Numbered from the stretch's first letter, positions 1 to 9,505 are shown. The stretch: DNA of 64,000 nucleotides from Moraxella pluranimalium (GCF_002014825.1 NZ_MUYU01000012.1:70152-134151); one strand, 5' to 3'. Translations and numbers: made by a program. Notes: a model not told the origin generated them from the letters alone.

Positions 1-29
1 GGTATAATTCTGAACGATGGTTTAATTCA

Positions 30-638
30 TCACTTGTAATATGCATTATCCGAGACGCTGTGGTCGGTGCTATCCACCACTTGGGTCAGCTCAGGGATAG
101 ATTGCTTAAGCTGTACTTCCACGCCTTGACGCAAGGTGACATCCACCGCCGAGCAGCCTTGGCAGCCACCGCCAAATTTCAAGACCGCTGTCAGACCCGC
201 TTCATCTTCGATGACTTCAAGTAGCTCAACTGAGCCGCCATGACTGGCAAGGTTTGGGTTGATTTCTGACTGTAGCACATAGTTGATGCGCTCTTCGATG
301 CTGGCATTTTCGCCGACTTGTGGCACTTTTGAGTTGGGCGCACGGAAAGTGAGCTGACCGCCGAAACGGTCTTTATTATAATCAATCACCGCATCGTGCA
401 GGTACGGAATGCTTGGCGCATCGATGTGTGCGGTGAATTTGTCATAAGCGATGTGTAAATCATCTTCGTCCACTTCATCAGGCTGACAATACGACATACA
501 GCACTCAGCGCGTGGTGTGCCTGCGTGCTCCACAAAGATACGCACGCCAATGCCTTCAACTTCCTGCTTGGCAAGTAGCTCTGCCAGATAATCTTGGGCA
601 GAGTCGGTGATTTTGATGTTGCTGCTTAATTCTGTCAT
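30..638 (-). CDS. nfuA: Fe-S biogenesis protein NfuA
   Basis: This 202-residue protein is a carrier that accepts a [4Fe-4S] cluster and passes it to apo-enzymes in the cytoplasm. It has the two-part NfuA layout: an N-terminal degenerate A-type carrier domain and a C-terminal Nfu domain. The Nfu domain carries the cluster-binding CxxC pair at about C159 and C162, in the motif [15 protein letters not shown]. coli NfuA is about 191 residues, so the length fits. I chose the ATG at 638 rather than an upstream start at 662 because AAGAGAA lies at normal spacing before it and the family starts near here. It is divergent from nadM. Confidence 0.93.
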   Translation of the reverse strand: MTELSSNIKITDSAQDYLAELLAKQEVEGIGVRIFVEHAGTPRAECCMSYCQPDEVDEDDLHIAYDKFTAHIDAPSIPYLHDAVIDYNKDRFGGQLTFRAPNSKVPQVGENASIEERINYVLQSEINPNLASHGGSVELLEVIEDEAGLTAVLKFGGGCQGCSAVDVTLRQGVEVQLKQSIPELTQVVDSTDHSVSDNAYYK

Positions 639-729
639 AAAAATTCTCTTTGAATGATACAAATACTTGTCCTATATGGTAACATATTCTAGATTAATCA
701 AGAAATTTTTTGTGATTTTTGGATAAAAT

Positions 730-1764
730 ATGAGTGATGCTTTTGAATTTGATTATTTGGTTTTTATTGGGCGTTTTCAGCCATTTCATCAGGGGCATCA
801 TCATGTCGTCCAACTTGCCCTAAACTACGCCAAACAAGTCATCATCCTAATCGGCTCAGCCAATTCGCCACGCACCCCAAAAAATCCCTTTACGGCAAGC
901 GAACGTACGGCGATGATTTTGGGCAGTTTTGCGCCTGCTGACGCCGCACGCATCCACTGTATCGGTATTCATGACGCCACTTATAATGATAATAAATGGC
1001 TCATCGGCGTCCAAAAAGCCATCACCGATGCCACCGCCAGTACCATTAATCCAAAAATCGCCATCATCGGGCACGCCAAAGACGACAGCTCGTATTATCT
1101 TGCCCTATTCCCACAGTATGGCAGTTTTATGGTGGATAATTACAATGGCTTATCTGCCACACCACTGCGTCATGTGTATTTTGGCGATGATTTGCACGCC
1201 TATCGCACGGCAAGTGCGGTGCTGACCGATACCAGTCGTGCGTTTTTGGATGCGTTTCGCCAAACCGACCATTATGCCAATCTCAAGCGAGAATTTGACC
1301 ACACCCAATCCTACCAAGACGCATGGCGTGATGCGCCTTATCCACCAAGCTTTATCACCGCTGATGCCGTCGTCGTGCAGTCGGGGCATATTCTGCTGAT
1401 TGAGCGGGGTGGCGAGTACGGTCGTGGACTGTATGCGCTGCCGGGGGGATTTGTCGATAATACCGAAGATTTTTATCACGCCTGCGTACGAGAGCTAATC
1501 GAAGAAACTTGTATTGATATTGATAAAAATATCTTAAAAAATAGCCTAGTATCAAGCCAGCTGTTTGATGCACCCAAACGCTCTGCCCGTGCTCGCACGG
1601 TGACGATGGCGTATTATTTTGAATTGCCAAGCAATCCTAATTTGCCCAATATCAAAGCAAGTGATGATGCTCGCCGTGCCTTTTGGCTGCCCTTATCACA
1701 GCTGGATACCAGTCAGATGTTCGAAGATCATTATGGGGTGATTTGTCGTTTGCTTGGGATTTAG
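730..1764 (+). CDS. nadM: Bifunctional NMN adenylyltransferase / Nudix hydrolase (NadM-Nudix)
   Basis: A 344-residue fusion for NAD metabolism. The N-terminal half is a nicotinamide-nucleotide adenylyltransferase of the NadM type, with the nucleotidyl-transferase signature GRFQPFHQGH at residues 14-23. The C-terminal half is a Nudix domain whose box (residues about 239-261) matches GX5EX7REUXEE, ending in C where the consensus has G. Fusions of this kind are known to make NAD and hydrolyse ADP-ribose. The gene stands alone and ends in a terminator shared with the convergent gene at 1828. Family assignment is strong; ADP-ribose as Nudix substrate is inferred from the family. Confidence 0.92.
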   Translation: MSDAFEFDYLVFIGRFQPFHQGHHHVVQLALNYAKQVIILIGSANSPRTPKNPFTASERTAMILGSFAPADAARIHCIGIHDATYNDNKWLIGVQKAITDATASTINPKIAIIGHAKDDSSYYLALFPQYGSFMVDNYNGLSATPLRHVYFGDDLHAYRTASAVLTDTSRAFLDAFRQTDHYANLKREFDHTQSYQDAWRDAPYPPSFITADAVVVQSGHILLIERGGEYGRGLYALPGGFVDNTEDFYHACVRELIEETCIDIDKNILKNSLVSSQLFDAPKRSARARTVTMAYYFELPSNPNLPNIKASDDARRAFWLPLSQLDTSQMFEDHYGVICRLLGI

Positions 1765-1775
1765 AATAGCTAAAT

Positions 1776-1804
1776 AAAAAGGCTTGCATCATACAAGCCT
1801 TTTT
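1776..1804. terminator. Bidirectional rho-independent terminator
   Basis: Stem GGCTTG / CAAGCC flanked by A5 on the left and T5 on the right. It sits between two convergent genes (nadM and the gene at 1828) and can serve both. Confidence 0.8.
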
Positions 1805-1827
1805 ACATTATCCAAGCCATTTAACCA

Positions 1828-2805
1828 TCAAAATACCATCTCTACACGGCTAAATAATGCCACATGGTGATCACGATCGGTCAGCTTATTATTATAAAAA
1901 CTCACATCACCTTGCAAAAATAACCAATCACGCCACACAGGCTGACGATAGCCCACATACGGCCCGTAGGTGTTGAGATTGGGATTTTTGTCAACGATAT
2001 CACCGCCAGCGTACAGTCCATAGTTCAGCTCAGCTGTGCCATGCTTGACCTGCCAATGATGTTGTTGAAATAGACTATTGCCCCAGTTTAGGTTCTCTTC
2101 GCCCTTGTGGGTATAGAGCAGGTGCGAGCGGTTAATCACACGGCGGTGCGCTGATTGTGGTTGGCTAAATTCTAGCGTGGATAACAGCGTATGCTCACTG
2201 CGAGTGCCGTAGCGATACATCTGCTCAAAACGGCTGCTGATATCGTGTGGCAGCTGCCATTCCTTATTCCATTTGGCACGGACAAACACATCATCCGAAC
2301 GCACGCCCAAATCCACATCAATGCCTGTATCACGGCGAAATTTCGACCAACGAATCGCCAATGATGAGTTATCTTCACGAGCTTGCTTGCGGTCATAGAC
2401 CTTATCATCAGCATAAGGCACTGCCACACGCTCATCAGTGTTTTGACCGCCATCCGATGGCAAATCATCCAACGTTTCATCACCGACAATCACACTCAAC
2501 CGATGCTCAAGCGTGGGCAGTTTAAGCTTACCACGCACACGGGGCTTGACGGTTACGCCATCATACTCATTCCAAGTGGTATCCATCATCAAACGCAAAC
2601 TGGCACGGGCAGGCTCATCAGGATTGGTCTTGCCAAACCAGTCGTCCATCTTGTGCGCTGTATTATTGAGCCATGTTTTGGTGCTGGTGCGTGACTTATC
2701 AAGCCAAGTATTGCCCGTCCCTGCCACATCATTTGCCATCGCCTGCACACATACCATCGGCAATCCCAGCCCCAATAATAGTTGATAGACCTTGCTTGAC
2801 ATCAT
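1828..2805 (-). CDS. Predicted secreted or outer-membrane protein, unknown function
   Basis: About 325 residues. A hydrophobic N-terminus (LLLGLGLPMVCVQAMA) followed by ND looks like a Sec signal peptide with AxA cleavage. The mature protein is rich in charged and aromatic residues in alternating patterns, and the last residues (SRVEMVF) end in the C-terminal phenylalanine typical of outer-membrane beta-barrels, so an outer-membrane location is plausible. I do not recognise a named family. The start is the ATG two codons into the longest frame, preceded by AAAGGTGATA; the next codon is also ATG. It lies upstream of nothing obvious and is divergent in function from murI behind it. Confidence 0.7.
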   Translation of the reverse strand: MMSSKVYQLLLGLGLPMVCVQAMANDVAGTGNTWLDKSRTSTKTWLNNTAHKMDDWFGKTNPDEPARASLRLMMDTTWNEYDGVTVKPRVRGKLKLPTLEHRLSVIVGDETLDDLPSDGGQNTDERVAVPYADDKVYDRKQAREDNSSLAIRWSKFRRDTGIDVDLGVRSDDVFVRAKWNKEWQLPHDISSRFEQMYRYGTRSEHTLLSTLEFSQPQSAHRRVINRSHLLYTHKGEENLNWGNSLFQQHHWQVKHGTAELNYGLYAGGDIVDKNPNLNTYGPYVGYRQPVWRDWLFLQGDVSFYNNKLTDRDHHVALFSRVEMVF

Positions 2806-2836
2806 TATCACCTTTTTTAATCAAAAAATTTGCAAA

Positions 2837-3730
2837 TCACTTGCCTAAATCATCAGAACCGACATCATTATGGATAACACCAACATCCCCAAACTCACTA
2901 TCCACAAAGCGAATCGGCACGCCTGCCAAGCGTCTAGCGGTCGTTGCCACATGGCCTGCTAAGCTTGACGCATAAAATGCCAACGGCTCACCTGCCTGTG
3001 TGCTTGTCGTCACAATCCCAAAAAACTCAAGCAATGAGCGCACTCGCTCGGCAATTGCCGCCCCCGAGTCTAGTAGTGTCATCGACAGCTGCCGCTCATC
3101 AATCCACGCCTGCAAAAACGCCTTAAAAAACGGATAATGCGTACAGCCAAGCACAATCACATCAATGCCTGCTTGATGCCATTCATCGGTTTGCTTGATG
3201 AGCAAATCCGCCACATGATGGTCAATCGGCATCCCCGACTCCACCCAAGGCACGAGCATCGGCTCAAAGTGCTTATACACCGTCACCCCTTTTGGCGTGG
3301 CAATCTCATCGATGACCTGTGCTAGCAGTCGCCCTTGTAGGGTTGCTTGAGTGGCAAGTACCGCCACCTGTTTACTTTGGCTAATCTCGCACGCAGGCTT
3401 GAGCGCTGGCACAAGCCCAACAATCGGCACACTACATCGAGCCCGAAGTGCCGTTAAGCTGTGTGCCGATGCACTGTTGCAGGCAATCACAATCAGCTTA
3501 CAACCTTGCTTACACAGCCAATCCACCGCCTGCAAGGTCAAAAATAGTATCTCATCGCCCGATTTGTTGCCATAAGGGACATTTTGGGTGTCGGCATAAT
3601 ACACATAGCGTTCATGTGGCATCAGCCGTGCCAGATGCCGAAATACCGACAGACCGCCCACGCCCGAATCAAAAATCCCAATCGGCGCATCAGCTGTATG
3701 TTGCTCAGAGTGTGGATGAATCATCGCCAT
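2837..3730 (-). CDS. murI: Glutamate racemase
   Basis: Interconverts L- and D-glutamate to supply D-Glu for peptidoglycan. The 297-residue sequence shows the family hallmarks: IFDSGVGGLSV near the N-terminus, the first catalytic cysteine in IACNSASAH and the second in GCTHYPFF. Length is slightly above the usual 265-285 because of a polar N-terminal extension; the true start may be the ATG two codons later. It lies between the DUF1285 gene and the secreted protein, all on the minus strand. Confidence 0.93.
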   Translation of the reverse strand: MAMIHPHSEQHTADAPIGIFDSGVGGLSVFRHLARLMPHERYVYYADTQNVPYGNKSGDEILFLTLQAVDWLCKQGCKLIVIACNSASAHSLTALRARCSVPIVGLVPALKPACEISQSKQVAVLATQATLQGRLLAQVIDEIATPKGVTVYKHFEPMLVPWVESGMPIDHHVADLLIKQTDEWHQAGIDVIVLGCTHYPFFKAFLQAWIDERQLSMTLLDSGAAIAERVRSLLEFFGIVTTSTQAGEPLAFYASSLAGHVATTARRLAGVPIRFVDSEFGDVGVIHNDVGSDDLGK

Positions 3731-3765
3731 TACTCACAAAAAACACACCAGTCACCCATTCATTC

Positions 3766-4380
3766 TCACGACTGGCAAATCTCATAGATTTTACCACCAC
3801 TGGCAAGCTTTAGCACGGTTTTGTTATGATTATTTTCAATCCGCTCATCAAGCGTGCCAAGACCAATCAGATGAAACATCACATTATTCATCACCTTTGC
3901 CACCAAGCCAAAGCGTGTCTTGACATACAACCGCTCTTCATCGCCAAAGTGCGAAAAATACGGCACATGCGCATCATCTAGGCGTATCACATCGCCATTG
4001 GTCGTACCAAACTCTAGCCAATCTGCCCCATCATCACGCACCACATCCACCCGATTGATAAACAGTGGTGCATCATCGACACGGATGCGATATTTATCCG
4101 TTGGTGTCTTAAGATAATGCACCATACACCCATCGACGACTTCTACCCATAGGACGCTAGCGAATAAATCCACCAATGACTGACGAGTCATTTTCACGCC
4201 TTCGTGATACCACTCACCATTATCACGGATATGGATGTCAATGTCGGATTCGCCCGTTGGTTGCCATCGCTCAAGCGGTGGAATTTTGCGCTTAGGTGTC
4301 GCGCCATCACTTGCTTTAGTTAAAAATGGTAAAAGCTGTTCATTTAAGCTATTGTAATTTATCGAGTTTTTTGATGTCAT
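3766..4380 (-). CDS. DUF1285 domain protein
   Basis: A 204-residue cytoplasmic protein that I recognise as a DUF1285 member from the stretch PPLERWQP...GESDIDIHIRDNGEWYHEG. The function of the family is unknown. The chosen ATG at 4380 has AAAGGA seven bases upstream; an earlier ATG two codons away would be too close to that site. It ends 36 bp before murI and may be co-transcribed with it. Confidence 0.8.
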   Translation of the reverse strand: MTSKNSINYNSLNEQLLPFLTKASDGATPKRKIPPLERWQPTGESDIDIHIRDNGEWYHEGVKMTRQSLVDLFASVLWVEVVDGCMVHYLKTPTDKYRIRVDDAPLFINRVDVVRDDGADWLEFGTTNGDVIRLDDAHVPYFSHFGDEERLYVKTRFGLVAKVMNNVMFHLIGLGTLDERIENNHNKTVLKLASGGKIYEICQS

Positions 4381-4695
4381 CGGCATATCCTTTTTGTGAT
4401 GCGTGGTTGGTATTAATAAGTCCAATATTCACGGATTAAAATCTATGATGCGCTGTTTTTGGGCAAATTGCAAGTGATTTGCCCCGTGATGCTTGGGTGG
4501 GTTTATTACAAACTATCGGTAAGGTTTATATCATTTTTTGATAAAATTTGGTAATATATTCACCATATTGCACAATATTAACTTGCCTAATGAGATAAGC
4601 TTGTTAAAATAGAACCATCATTTGCCAGTAAGCCATTAGGATGATGGCCTACCCGCCCATCTGTTGAAATTTTAATTTTTTTATAAGGAATTGAT

Positions 4696-6357
4696 ATGCA
4701 AATCGAACGCGAATCTATGGAATTTGATGTCGTCATCGTGGGTGGCGGGCCAGCTGGTCTGTCTGCTGCCATTCGCCTACGCCAACTTGCCATCGCAAAC
4801 GGTATGGATGAATTTACCGTCTGTGTCATCGAAAAAGGCTCAGAATTTGGCGCACACACGCTCTCAGGCGCCGTCATCGAGCCACGAGCCTTGGACGAGC
4901 TTTTCCCTGATTGGAAAGAGCGTGGCGCACCGCTGAAGGTCGCCGCCAAAGAAGACCGTGTCTATATGCTATCAAGCGCAACCAAAGGCACACGCCTACC
5001 AAGCTCTATCGTCCCAACGAGTATGCACAACGAAGGCAACTATATCGTCTCGCTTGGCAATGTCGTGCGTTGGCTTGCCGAGCAGGCCGAAGCCCTTGAA
5101 GTGATGATGTTCCCAGGCTTTGCCGCTAGCGACATCCTATATCACGAAGATGGCTCAGTGCGTGGCGTGGTGACAGGTGATATGGGTGTCAATGCCAAAG
5201 GCGAGCCTAAGGGTAGCTTTGAGCCGGGCTATGAGCTGGTTGCCAAATACACCATCTTTGCCGAAGGCTGTCGTGGACATCTGGGCAAACGCCTAATCAG
5301 CCGTTTCCATCTTGATAAAGACAAAGACCCACAGCACTATGGCATCGGCCTAAAAGAGCTTTGGGAAATTGATGCCGATAAGCACGAAGAAGGCGTGATT
5401 TTGCACGGCTCGGGCTGGCCATTGACCGAAACGGGCTCAACAGGCGGTTGGTTCTTGTATTTTGCCGAAGACAATCAAGTCAGCTTTGGCTTGGTCGTGG
5501 ATTTATCTTATCACAATCCGCACGTCTCGCCATTTGATGAGCTACAACGCCTAAAACTACACCCTGTCATCCGTCCTATCCTAGAAGGTGGTAAGCGTCT
5601 ATCTTATGGCGCTCGTGCCTTGACCAAAGGCGGTCTCAATAGCCTACCAAAACTCACCTTTGCCGGTGGCGTGCTGGTCGGTGATGATGCAGGTTTTCTA
5701 AACCCTGCCAAAATCAAAGGCTCACACACAGCGATGAAATCAGGGATGCTCGCTGCCGAAAGCATCTTTAATGCCATCAAAGCCGGTCGCAGTGGCGATG
5801 AAGTCACTGAATACCAAACTGCCTTTGAGAACTCATGGTTGTTTGAAGATGCTTATCAAGCACGCAACTTCTCACCATCACTGCACCGCATGGGCACTTG
5901 GATGGGTGGTGCGTTCACCTTTGTCGAACAAAATCTACTTGGTGGCAAAATGCCACTCACCATCCACGACAACACGCCTGACTACAGTACGCTTGATAAG
6001 GCAGACCACGCCTATAAGCCTGATTATCCAAAACCAGATGGCAAGCTGACCTTTGATAAGCTGTCTAGTGTATTCATCTCAAACACCAACCACGCCGAAG
6101 ATCAGCCATGCCATCTACGCCTGACTGACCCAAGTGTGCCAACGACGGTCAACCTACCGCTGTATGCTGAGCCTGCACAGCGTTACTGCCCTGCTGGTGT
6201 CTATGAAATCGTCCAAAAAGACGGCGAAGAGCCACAGTTTGTCATCAATAGCCAAAACTGCGTGCACTGCAAGACCTGTGATATCAAAGACCCATCACAG
6301 AACATCACTTGGGTGACACCTGAAGGTGGCGGTGGCCCGAACTATCCAAATATGTAA
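4696..6357 (+). CDS. Electron transfer flavoprotein-ubiquinone oxidoreductase
   Basis: A 553-residue inner-membrane-associated flavoprotein that passes electrons from ETF to ubiquinone, linking acyl-CoA and amino-acid dehydrogenation to respiration. The FAD-binding motif VIVGGGPAGLSAA is at residues 13-25. The C-terminal 4Fe-4S ligands are visible at C498 (RYCPAG) and C522, C525 and C528 (NCVHCKTCDIKDP). Length matches the family (about 550). It is a single-gene unit with its own terminator; no etfAB lies in the window. Confidence 0.95.
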   Translation: MQIERESMEFDVVIVGGGPAGLSAAIRLRQLAIANGMDEFTVCVIEKGSEFGAHTLSGAVIEPRALDELFPDWKERGAPLKVAAKEDRVYMLSSATKGTRLPSSIVPTSMHNEGNYIVSLGNVVRWLAEQAEALEVMMFPGFAASDILYHEDGSVRGVVTGDMGVNAKGEPKGSFEPGYELVAKYTIFAEGCRGHLGKRLISRFHLDKDKDPQHYGIGLKELWEIDADKHEEGVILHGSGWPLTETGSTGGWFLYFAEDNQVSFGLVVDLSYHNPHVSPFDELQRLKLHPVIRPILEGGKRLSYGARALTKGGLNSLPKLTFAGGVLVGDDAGFLNPAKIKGSHTAMKSGMLAAESIFNAIKAGRSGDEVTEYQTAFENSWLFEDAYQARNFSPSLHRMGTWMGGAFTFVEQNLLGGKMPLTIHDNTPDYSTLDKADHAYKPDYPKPDGKLTFDKLSSVFISNTNHAEDQPCHLRLTDPSVPTTVNLPLYAEPAQRYCPAGVYEIVQKDGEEPQFVINSQNCVHCKTCDIKDPSQNITWVTPEGGGGPNYPNM

Positions 6358-6374
6358 CTCTGCCAAGCACACCC

Positions 6375-6412
6375 AAAAAGCACGCTGATGATCATCATTG
6401 GCGTGCTTTTTT
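6375..6412 (+). terminator. Rho-independent terminator of the ETF-QO gene
   Basis: AAAAAGCACGC pairs with GCGTGCTTTTTT across a short loop, 17 bp after the stop codon. Confidence 0.85.
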
Positions 6413-6488
6413 AACAATTTATTCACAGATTTATTGATAGGATTTGTTATACTGAACTGGTTTTACTATTTTTACCAAGCGATATCTC

Positions 6489-7403
6489 ATGAGCCAAAAA
6501 TCCACGCCAAGCATCACTATCATCAGCGTCACAGGTCATCAAGGCTATGCTCAAGGCTCTGTCTATGCCATTGAGCGCAGTTATACCGAACTTCAAAAGA
6601 AACTACCCAAAGATAGCCTAAGCTGTATTCTGGTCTCACCTGATAAGCCTGAGCATCTGCCTGAGCATATCATGCACCTAGTATGCAAGCCTTTTAGCTA
6701 TCTTGAATACAATCTGTTTATTTTATACGCATTGGATCAATTGGTGGAGACGGATTTTGCCCTAATTGTCCAAAACGATGGCTTTGTGGTGGATGGCGAC
6801 AACTGGCGAGATGAGTTTTTTGAGTATGACTATATCGGTGCGCCTGTGTATGGACTGTATGAGATGCTTGATGATGGCAAAGTCAAAAACCATCAAGGCG
6901 ATGCCTGCGATGAGTATCTGCATGATATGCCGTCAAATTTCATTGATGTGCAAAATGGCGGTTTTTCATTGCGTAGCAAAAAATTACTGGGTATGCCTAG
7001 AAAATTGGGCATCAAATGGCAGGTGAATATTCCTAAGTTTTTTAGCGCACAGCCTTTGTCGCTTGACTTTGAATCCGTATCGCACAATGAAGATATCTAT
7101 CTTTGCTTGATGATTCGCAAGCAATTATTGGCTCAAGGCATTCGTTTTGCCCCGCTCAAGACAGCGTGTTATTTTGCGTGTGAATCAACCATAGTGCATC
7201 AGATTTTGGATATTCCCCGCAAACAAGTGCTAGGCTGTCATGCCTTTGGACATCTGGTACTGACCGACACCAAGACTCTGCGCATGGTCAAAAAAATGCG
7301 TATGAGTCAGAGCAATCCAGCGACCAATGCGCTGTGCAATTGGCTACTTGGCGCGGATTTGAGCATCAATGTGCCAAAAGCATTTTTGCAAAGTGATGAC
7401 TGA
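6489..7403 (+). CDS. DUF5672 family protein, probable glycosyltransferase-like
   Basis: 304 residues, no signal peptide. The arrangement fits DUF5672: an N-terminal strand-rich part (ITIISVTGH), then LEYNLFILYALDQL, then FALIVQNDGFVV, YIGAPVYG and VQNGGFSLRS. Members are usually found near surface polysaccharide genes and are thought to adopt a glycosyltransferase fold, with the QNDG stretch in the place of a DxD-like motif. Here it is isolated from other sugar genes. A plausible -10 (TATACT) lies about 40 bp upstream. The function is inferred, not demonstrated. Confidence 0.72.
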   Translation: MSQKSTPSITIISVTGHQGYAQGSVYAIERSYTELQKKLPKDSLSCILVSPDKPEHLPEHIMHLVCKPFSYLEYNLFILYALDQLVETDFALIVQNDGFVVDGDNWRDEFFEYDYIGAPVYGLYEMLDDGKVKNHQGDACDEYLHDMPSNFIDVQNGGFSLRSKKLLGMPRKLGIKWQVNIPKFFSAQPLSLDFESVSHNEDIYLCLMIRKQLLAQGIRFAPLKTACYFACESTIVHQILDIPRKQVLGCHAFGHLVLTDTKTLRMVKKMRMSQSNPATNALCNWLLGADLSINVPKAFLQSDD

Positions 7404-7442
7404 TTCATCATCAAGCCATCGCCAATATCAATGCTATTAATG

Positions 7443-7904
7443 TTATGCCCCAATCTTATCCCCAAACATAAACAACACAAGCCCTACCATCATCACAGTC
7501 AGCCCCAGGTATTTATGCCATGCCAGTGTCCGCACTGGCATCTGAATCAGCCCCAAGCCATCAATCACCATCCCTGCAATCAGCTGACCCAAGATAATCA
7601 AAAACGCCATATTGACAAGCCCAATCTTGGGTGCCAAAAATGCCGTGCTAAAGACAAACACCGCCCCAATCGCCCCGCCAATCCATCGCCACCACGGCTG
7701 AGCACCGATTGCACCGCCAATCGCCCCAAAATTACTCGAAAATAGCATCACCACCGCTAGACACAGCGTACCGATGGCAAATGAAAAGAACGCCGCCGCC
7801 AAAGGCTGACCACCCAAGCCAAACGCTAAGCGTGCATTAATCGCTGCCTGTGTCGCCACGCCCACACCGATGGCAAACGCCATCAGCCAATAAAAATACT
7901 GCAT
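7443..7904 (-). CDS. DMT family permease (YdcZ/DUF606 type)
   Basis: 153 residues with about five hydrophobic membrane segments and the motif GVATQAAINARLAFGLGGQPLAA, typical of the short DMT_YdcZ group (inner membrane, substrate unknown). Such half-size transporters usually act as dimers. It is convergent with the DUF5672 gene and stands alone. Confidence 0.8.
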   Translation of the reverse strand: MQYFYWLMAFAIGVGVATQAAINARLAFGLGGQPLAAAFFSFAIGTLCLAVVMLFSSNFGAIGGAIGAQPWWRWIGGAIGAVFVFSTAFLAPKIGLVNMAFLIILGQLIAGMVIDGLGLIQMPVRTLAWHKYLGLTVMMVGLVLFMFGDKIGA

Positions 7905-7996
7905 TTTTTATCTCATCTTTTTTATGAATTTTGGCTACTGTAGCATATTTGCCTTATAGTCAAAAGCAAATTTATAAATTTTTTTTCATAAATTTC

Positions 7997-8029
7997 TTGA
8001 CAAAATAAGGGGGGGGGGATTGGTACAAT
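7997..8029 (+). promoter_or_regulatory. Promoter with a 10-G tract in its spacer (candidate phase-variable)
   Basis: A consensus -35 box TTGACA (7997-8002) and a -10 box TACAAT (8024-8029) are separated by 21 bp, four more than optimum. The spacer contains ten consecutive G residues (8009-8018). Slippage of the tract would change the spacing and so the promoter strength. It drives the gene at 8061. Confidence 0.65.
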
Positions 8030-8060
8030 ACAACTATGACCAAACTTTAAGGAAATGCCC

Positions 8061-8408
8061 ATGTCACATTACATATCATGTCCATTTTGCTATAATGATC
8101 AAATCCCTGATGGTGCAACCGTCTGTCGTGGCTGTGGTGCTACAATCAAATACGATGTTCCGCAACCAGATCCCTTTCAGCATATTCTAAATGTAATTGG
8201 GTTAGCTCTATTCATTGGATTTTTGGCATCATCACTTGTTGCTTTATTAGCTCTAGCGATGTGGCTTTTTTTCGATGAGGGCTGGCGCGCTTTCTTTGGT
8301 TTTATTGCAAGTGTCATAGCGGCTATTGTTCAGCTTTTTATCGTCAGGTTAATAGGTCGCAGAGAAAAAAGTTTAAAAACAAAAACTGTTTTTAGTCGTC
8401 GAGAGTGA
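8061..8408 (+). CDS. Zinc-ribbon membrane protein, unknown function
   Basis: 115 residues. The N-terminus has a four-cysteine zinc ribbon (C7, C10, C22, C25, in SCPFC and VCRGCG), followed by two hydrophobic segments (about residues 45-68 and 80-100) and a basic tail. The likely topology is a cytoplasmic ribbon anchored in the inner membrane. The start was set at the second ATG because AAGGAA lies seven bases before it and only one base before the first. Its promoter contains the 10-G tract. I do not recognise a function. Confidence 0.7.
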   Translation: MSHYISCPFCYNDQIPDGATVCRGCGATIKYDVPQPDPFQHILNVIGLALFIGFLASSLVALLALAMWLFFDEGWRAFFGFIASVIAAIVQLFIVRLIGRREKSLKTKTVFSRRE

Positions 8409-8479
8409 TATCAAACCCCATCCATATTCTTGAATAGAGTTTGATATTGCTCATTCCAATCGGTACACAGAATGAATGC

Positions 8480-8523
8480 AACACAAATCCAAAAAAAATC
8501 ACGCCTATCACGGGCGTGATTTT
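8480..8523. terminator. Terminator copy 1 of a 44-bp direct repeat
   Basis: Perfect stem AAAATCACGCC / GGCGTGATTTT (8495-8505 and 8513-8523) between convergent genes 8061 and 8569. The whole 44-bp segment recurs at 9462-9505 with four mismatches. Confidence 0.8.
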
Positions 8524-8568
8524 AAATACAACCTGCATCAAAGCAGGTTTTTGCCTCAAAAGCACTAA

Positions 8569-9183
8569 TTATTTCGTCTCTGACCAACGAGGACCGTACT
8601 TACCTTTTTTCAGATAGAAGCAAGTTTTTCCTTCATATTCAAATTTATCACCAACGTTATACAATCCTAGATTTTTTTGTGGAGTGATACAAAACTGATT
8701 GCTTTTTACATTAAAGCTTGTTTTTGGCCTCAACTTGTCTGAACCAGGTATAGTATAATCTCTAGGGCTGGCATCAGCACCTAAAACAGTCACTTCATTG
8801 GTTTTTTTATTCAAGGCAAACCAAGTAAACATTGTGGATTCATTCGGTAATTTATCTTCATATTGATAAAGAACATAGTTTTTATTGAAATTCGCCTTTT
8901 GTTTAGAAGCTTTTTCAAAAGCTTTACCAACAACTTCTAAATTACAAAAATTATCGTATTCATCATCAGGCACATAGACACCAGTGTCCACATAACCACC
9001 TTGTGCTGCAAAACAATGGCTAACTTTATACTTGCCAACCTTTTTATATGGTTGTTCCAAGAAATCATCTTCAACAGAAGGCATAGCTTCATCATTTGGG
9101 TCATAAACCGGATTGTAATTAGCTAAAGCCAATGAAGAAGATAAAGCCAAAACTGCTGTTAATCCAAAAGTTGTTAAGCGCAT
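8569..9183 (-). CDS. Secreted protein of unknown function
   Basis: 204 residues with a clear signal peptide (MRLTTFGLTAVLALSSSLALA, cleavage before NYNP), so exported to the periplasm or beyond. The mature part has four cysteines in two spaced pairs, suggesting two disulfides, and is lysine- and tyrosine-rich. No family is recognised. Its codons look more AT-rich than the neighbouring metabolic genes, and the gene is bracketed by the two copies of the 44-bp terminator repeat, which suggests it was acquired. Confidence 0.7.
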   Translation of the reverse strand: MRLTTFGLTAVLALSSSLALANYNPVYDPNDEAMPSVEDDFLEQPYKKVGKYKVSHCFAAQGGYVDTGVYVPDDEYDNFCNLEVVGKAFEKASKQKANFNKNYVLYQYEDKLPNESTMFTWFALNKKTNEVTVLGADASPRDYTIPGSDKLRPKTSFNVKSNQFCITPQKNLGLYNVGDKFEYEGKTCFYLKKGKYGPRWSETK

Positions 9184-9461
9184 GATGTCATTCCTATAAA
9201 TCTATATAACCTAAGTTCATTGTAGCAAAGCCTACCAGTTAAGGCAAACTTTGCACATAGATAATCACGCACTGCCAACTAATCGCATTGGCGAGCGGTT
9301 ACAAGCAATATGAGTTGGCTAGCATTTGTTTTGCGGTATTGCTATCGCAATAAGCCCAATGTTATAACCACGCCACAATCCGTGAGTTGAGTTCATTTGC
9401 AAAGCTCAACCATACAATTCTACCCAGTAACCACCCATCACTTTAACATAACCCACCCACC
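9184..9461. other. Intergenic region without recognisable gene
   Basis: Between the secreted-protein gene and the second terminator copy. I find no credible open frame, tRNA or promoter pair; there is one small palindrome (TATTGC TATC GCAATA near 9343). It may be a remnant of inserted DNA. Confidence 0.4.
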
Positions 9462-9505
9462 AACACAAACCCAAAAAAAATCACGCCCATCATAGGCGTG
9501 ATTTT
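9462..9505. terminator. Terminator copy 2 of the 44-bp direct repeat, after ahpF
   Basis: Stem AAAATCACGCC / GGCGTGATTTT (9477-9487 and 9495-9505), downstream of ahpF on the minus strand. It is a direct repeat of 8480-8523. Confidence 0.82.
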
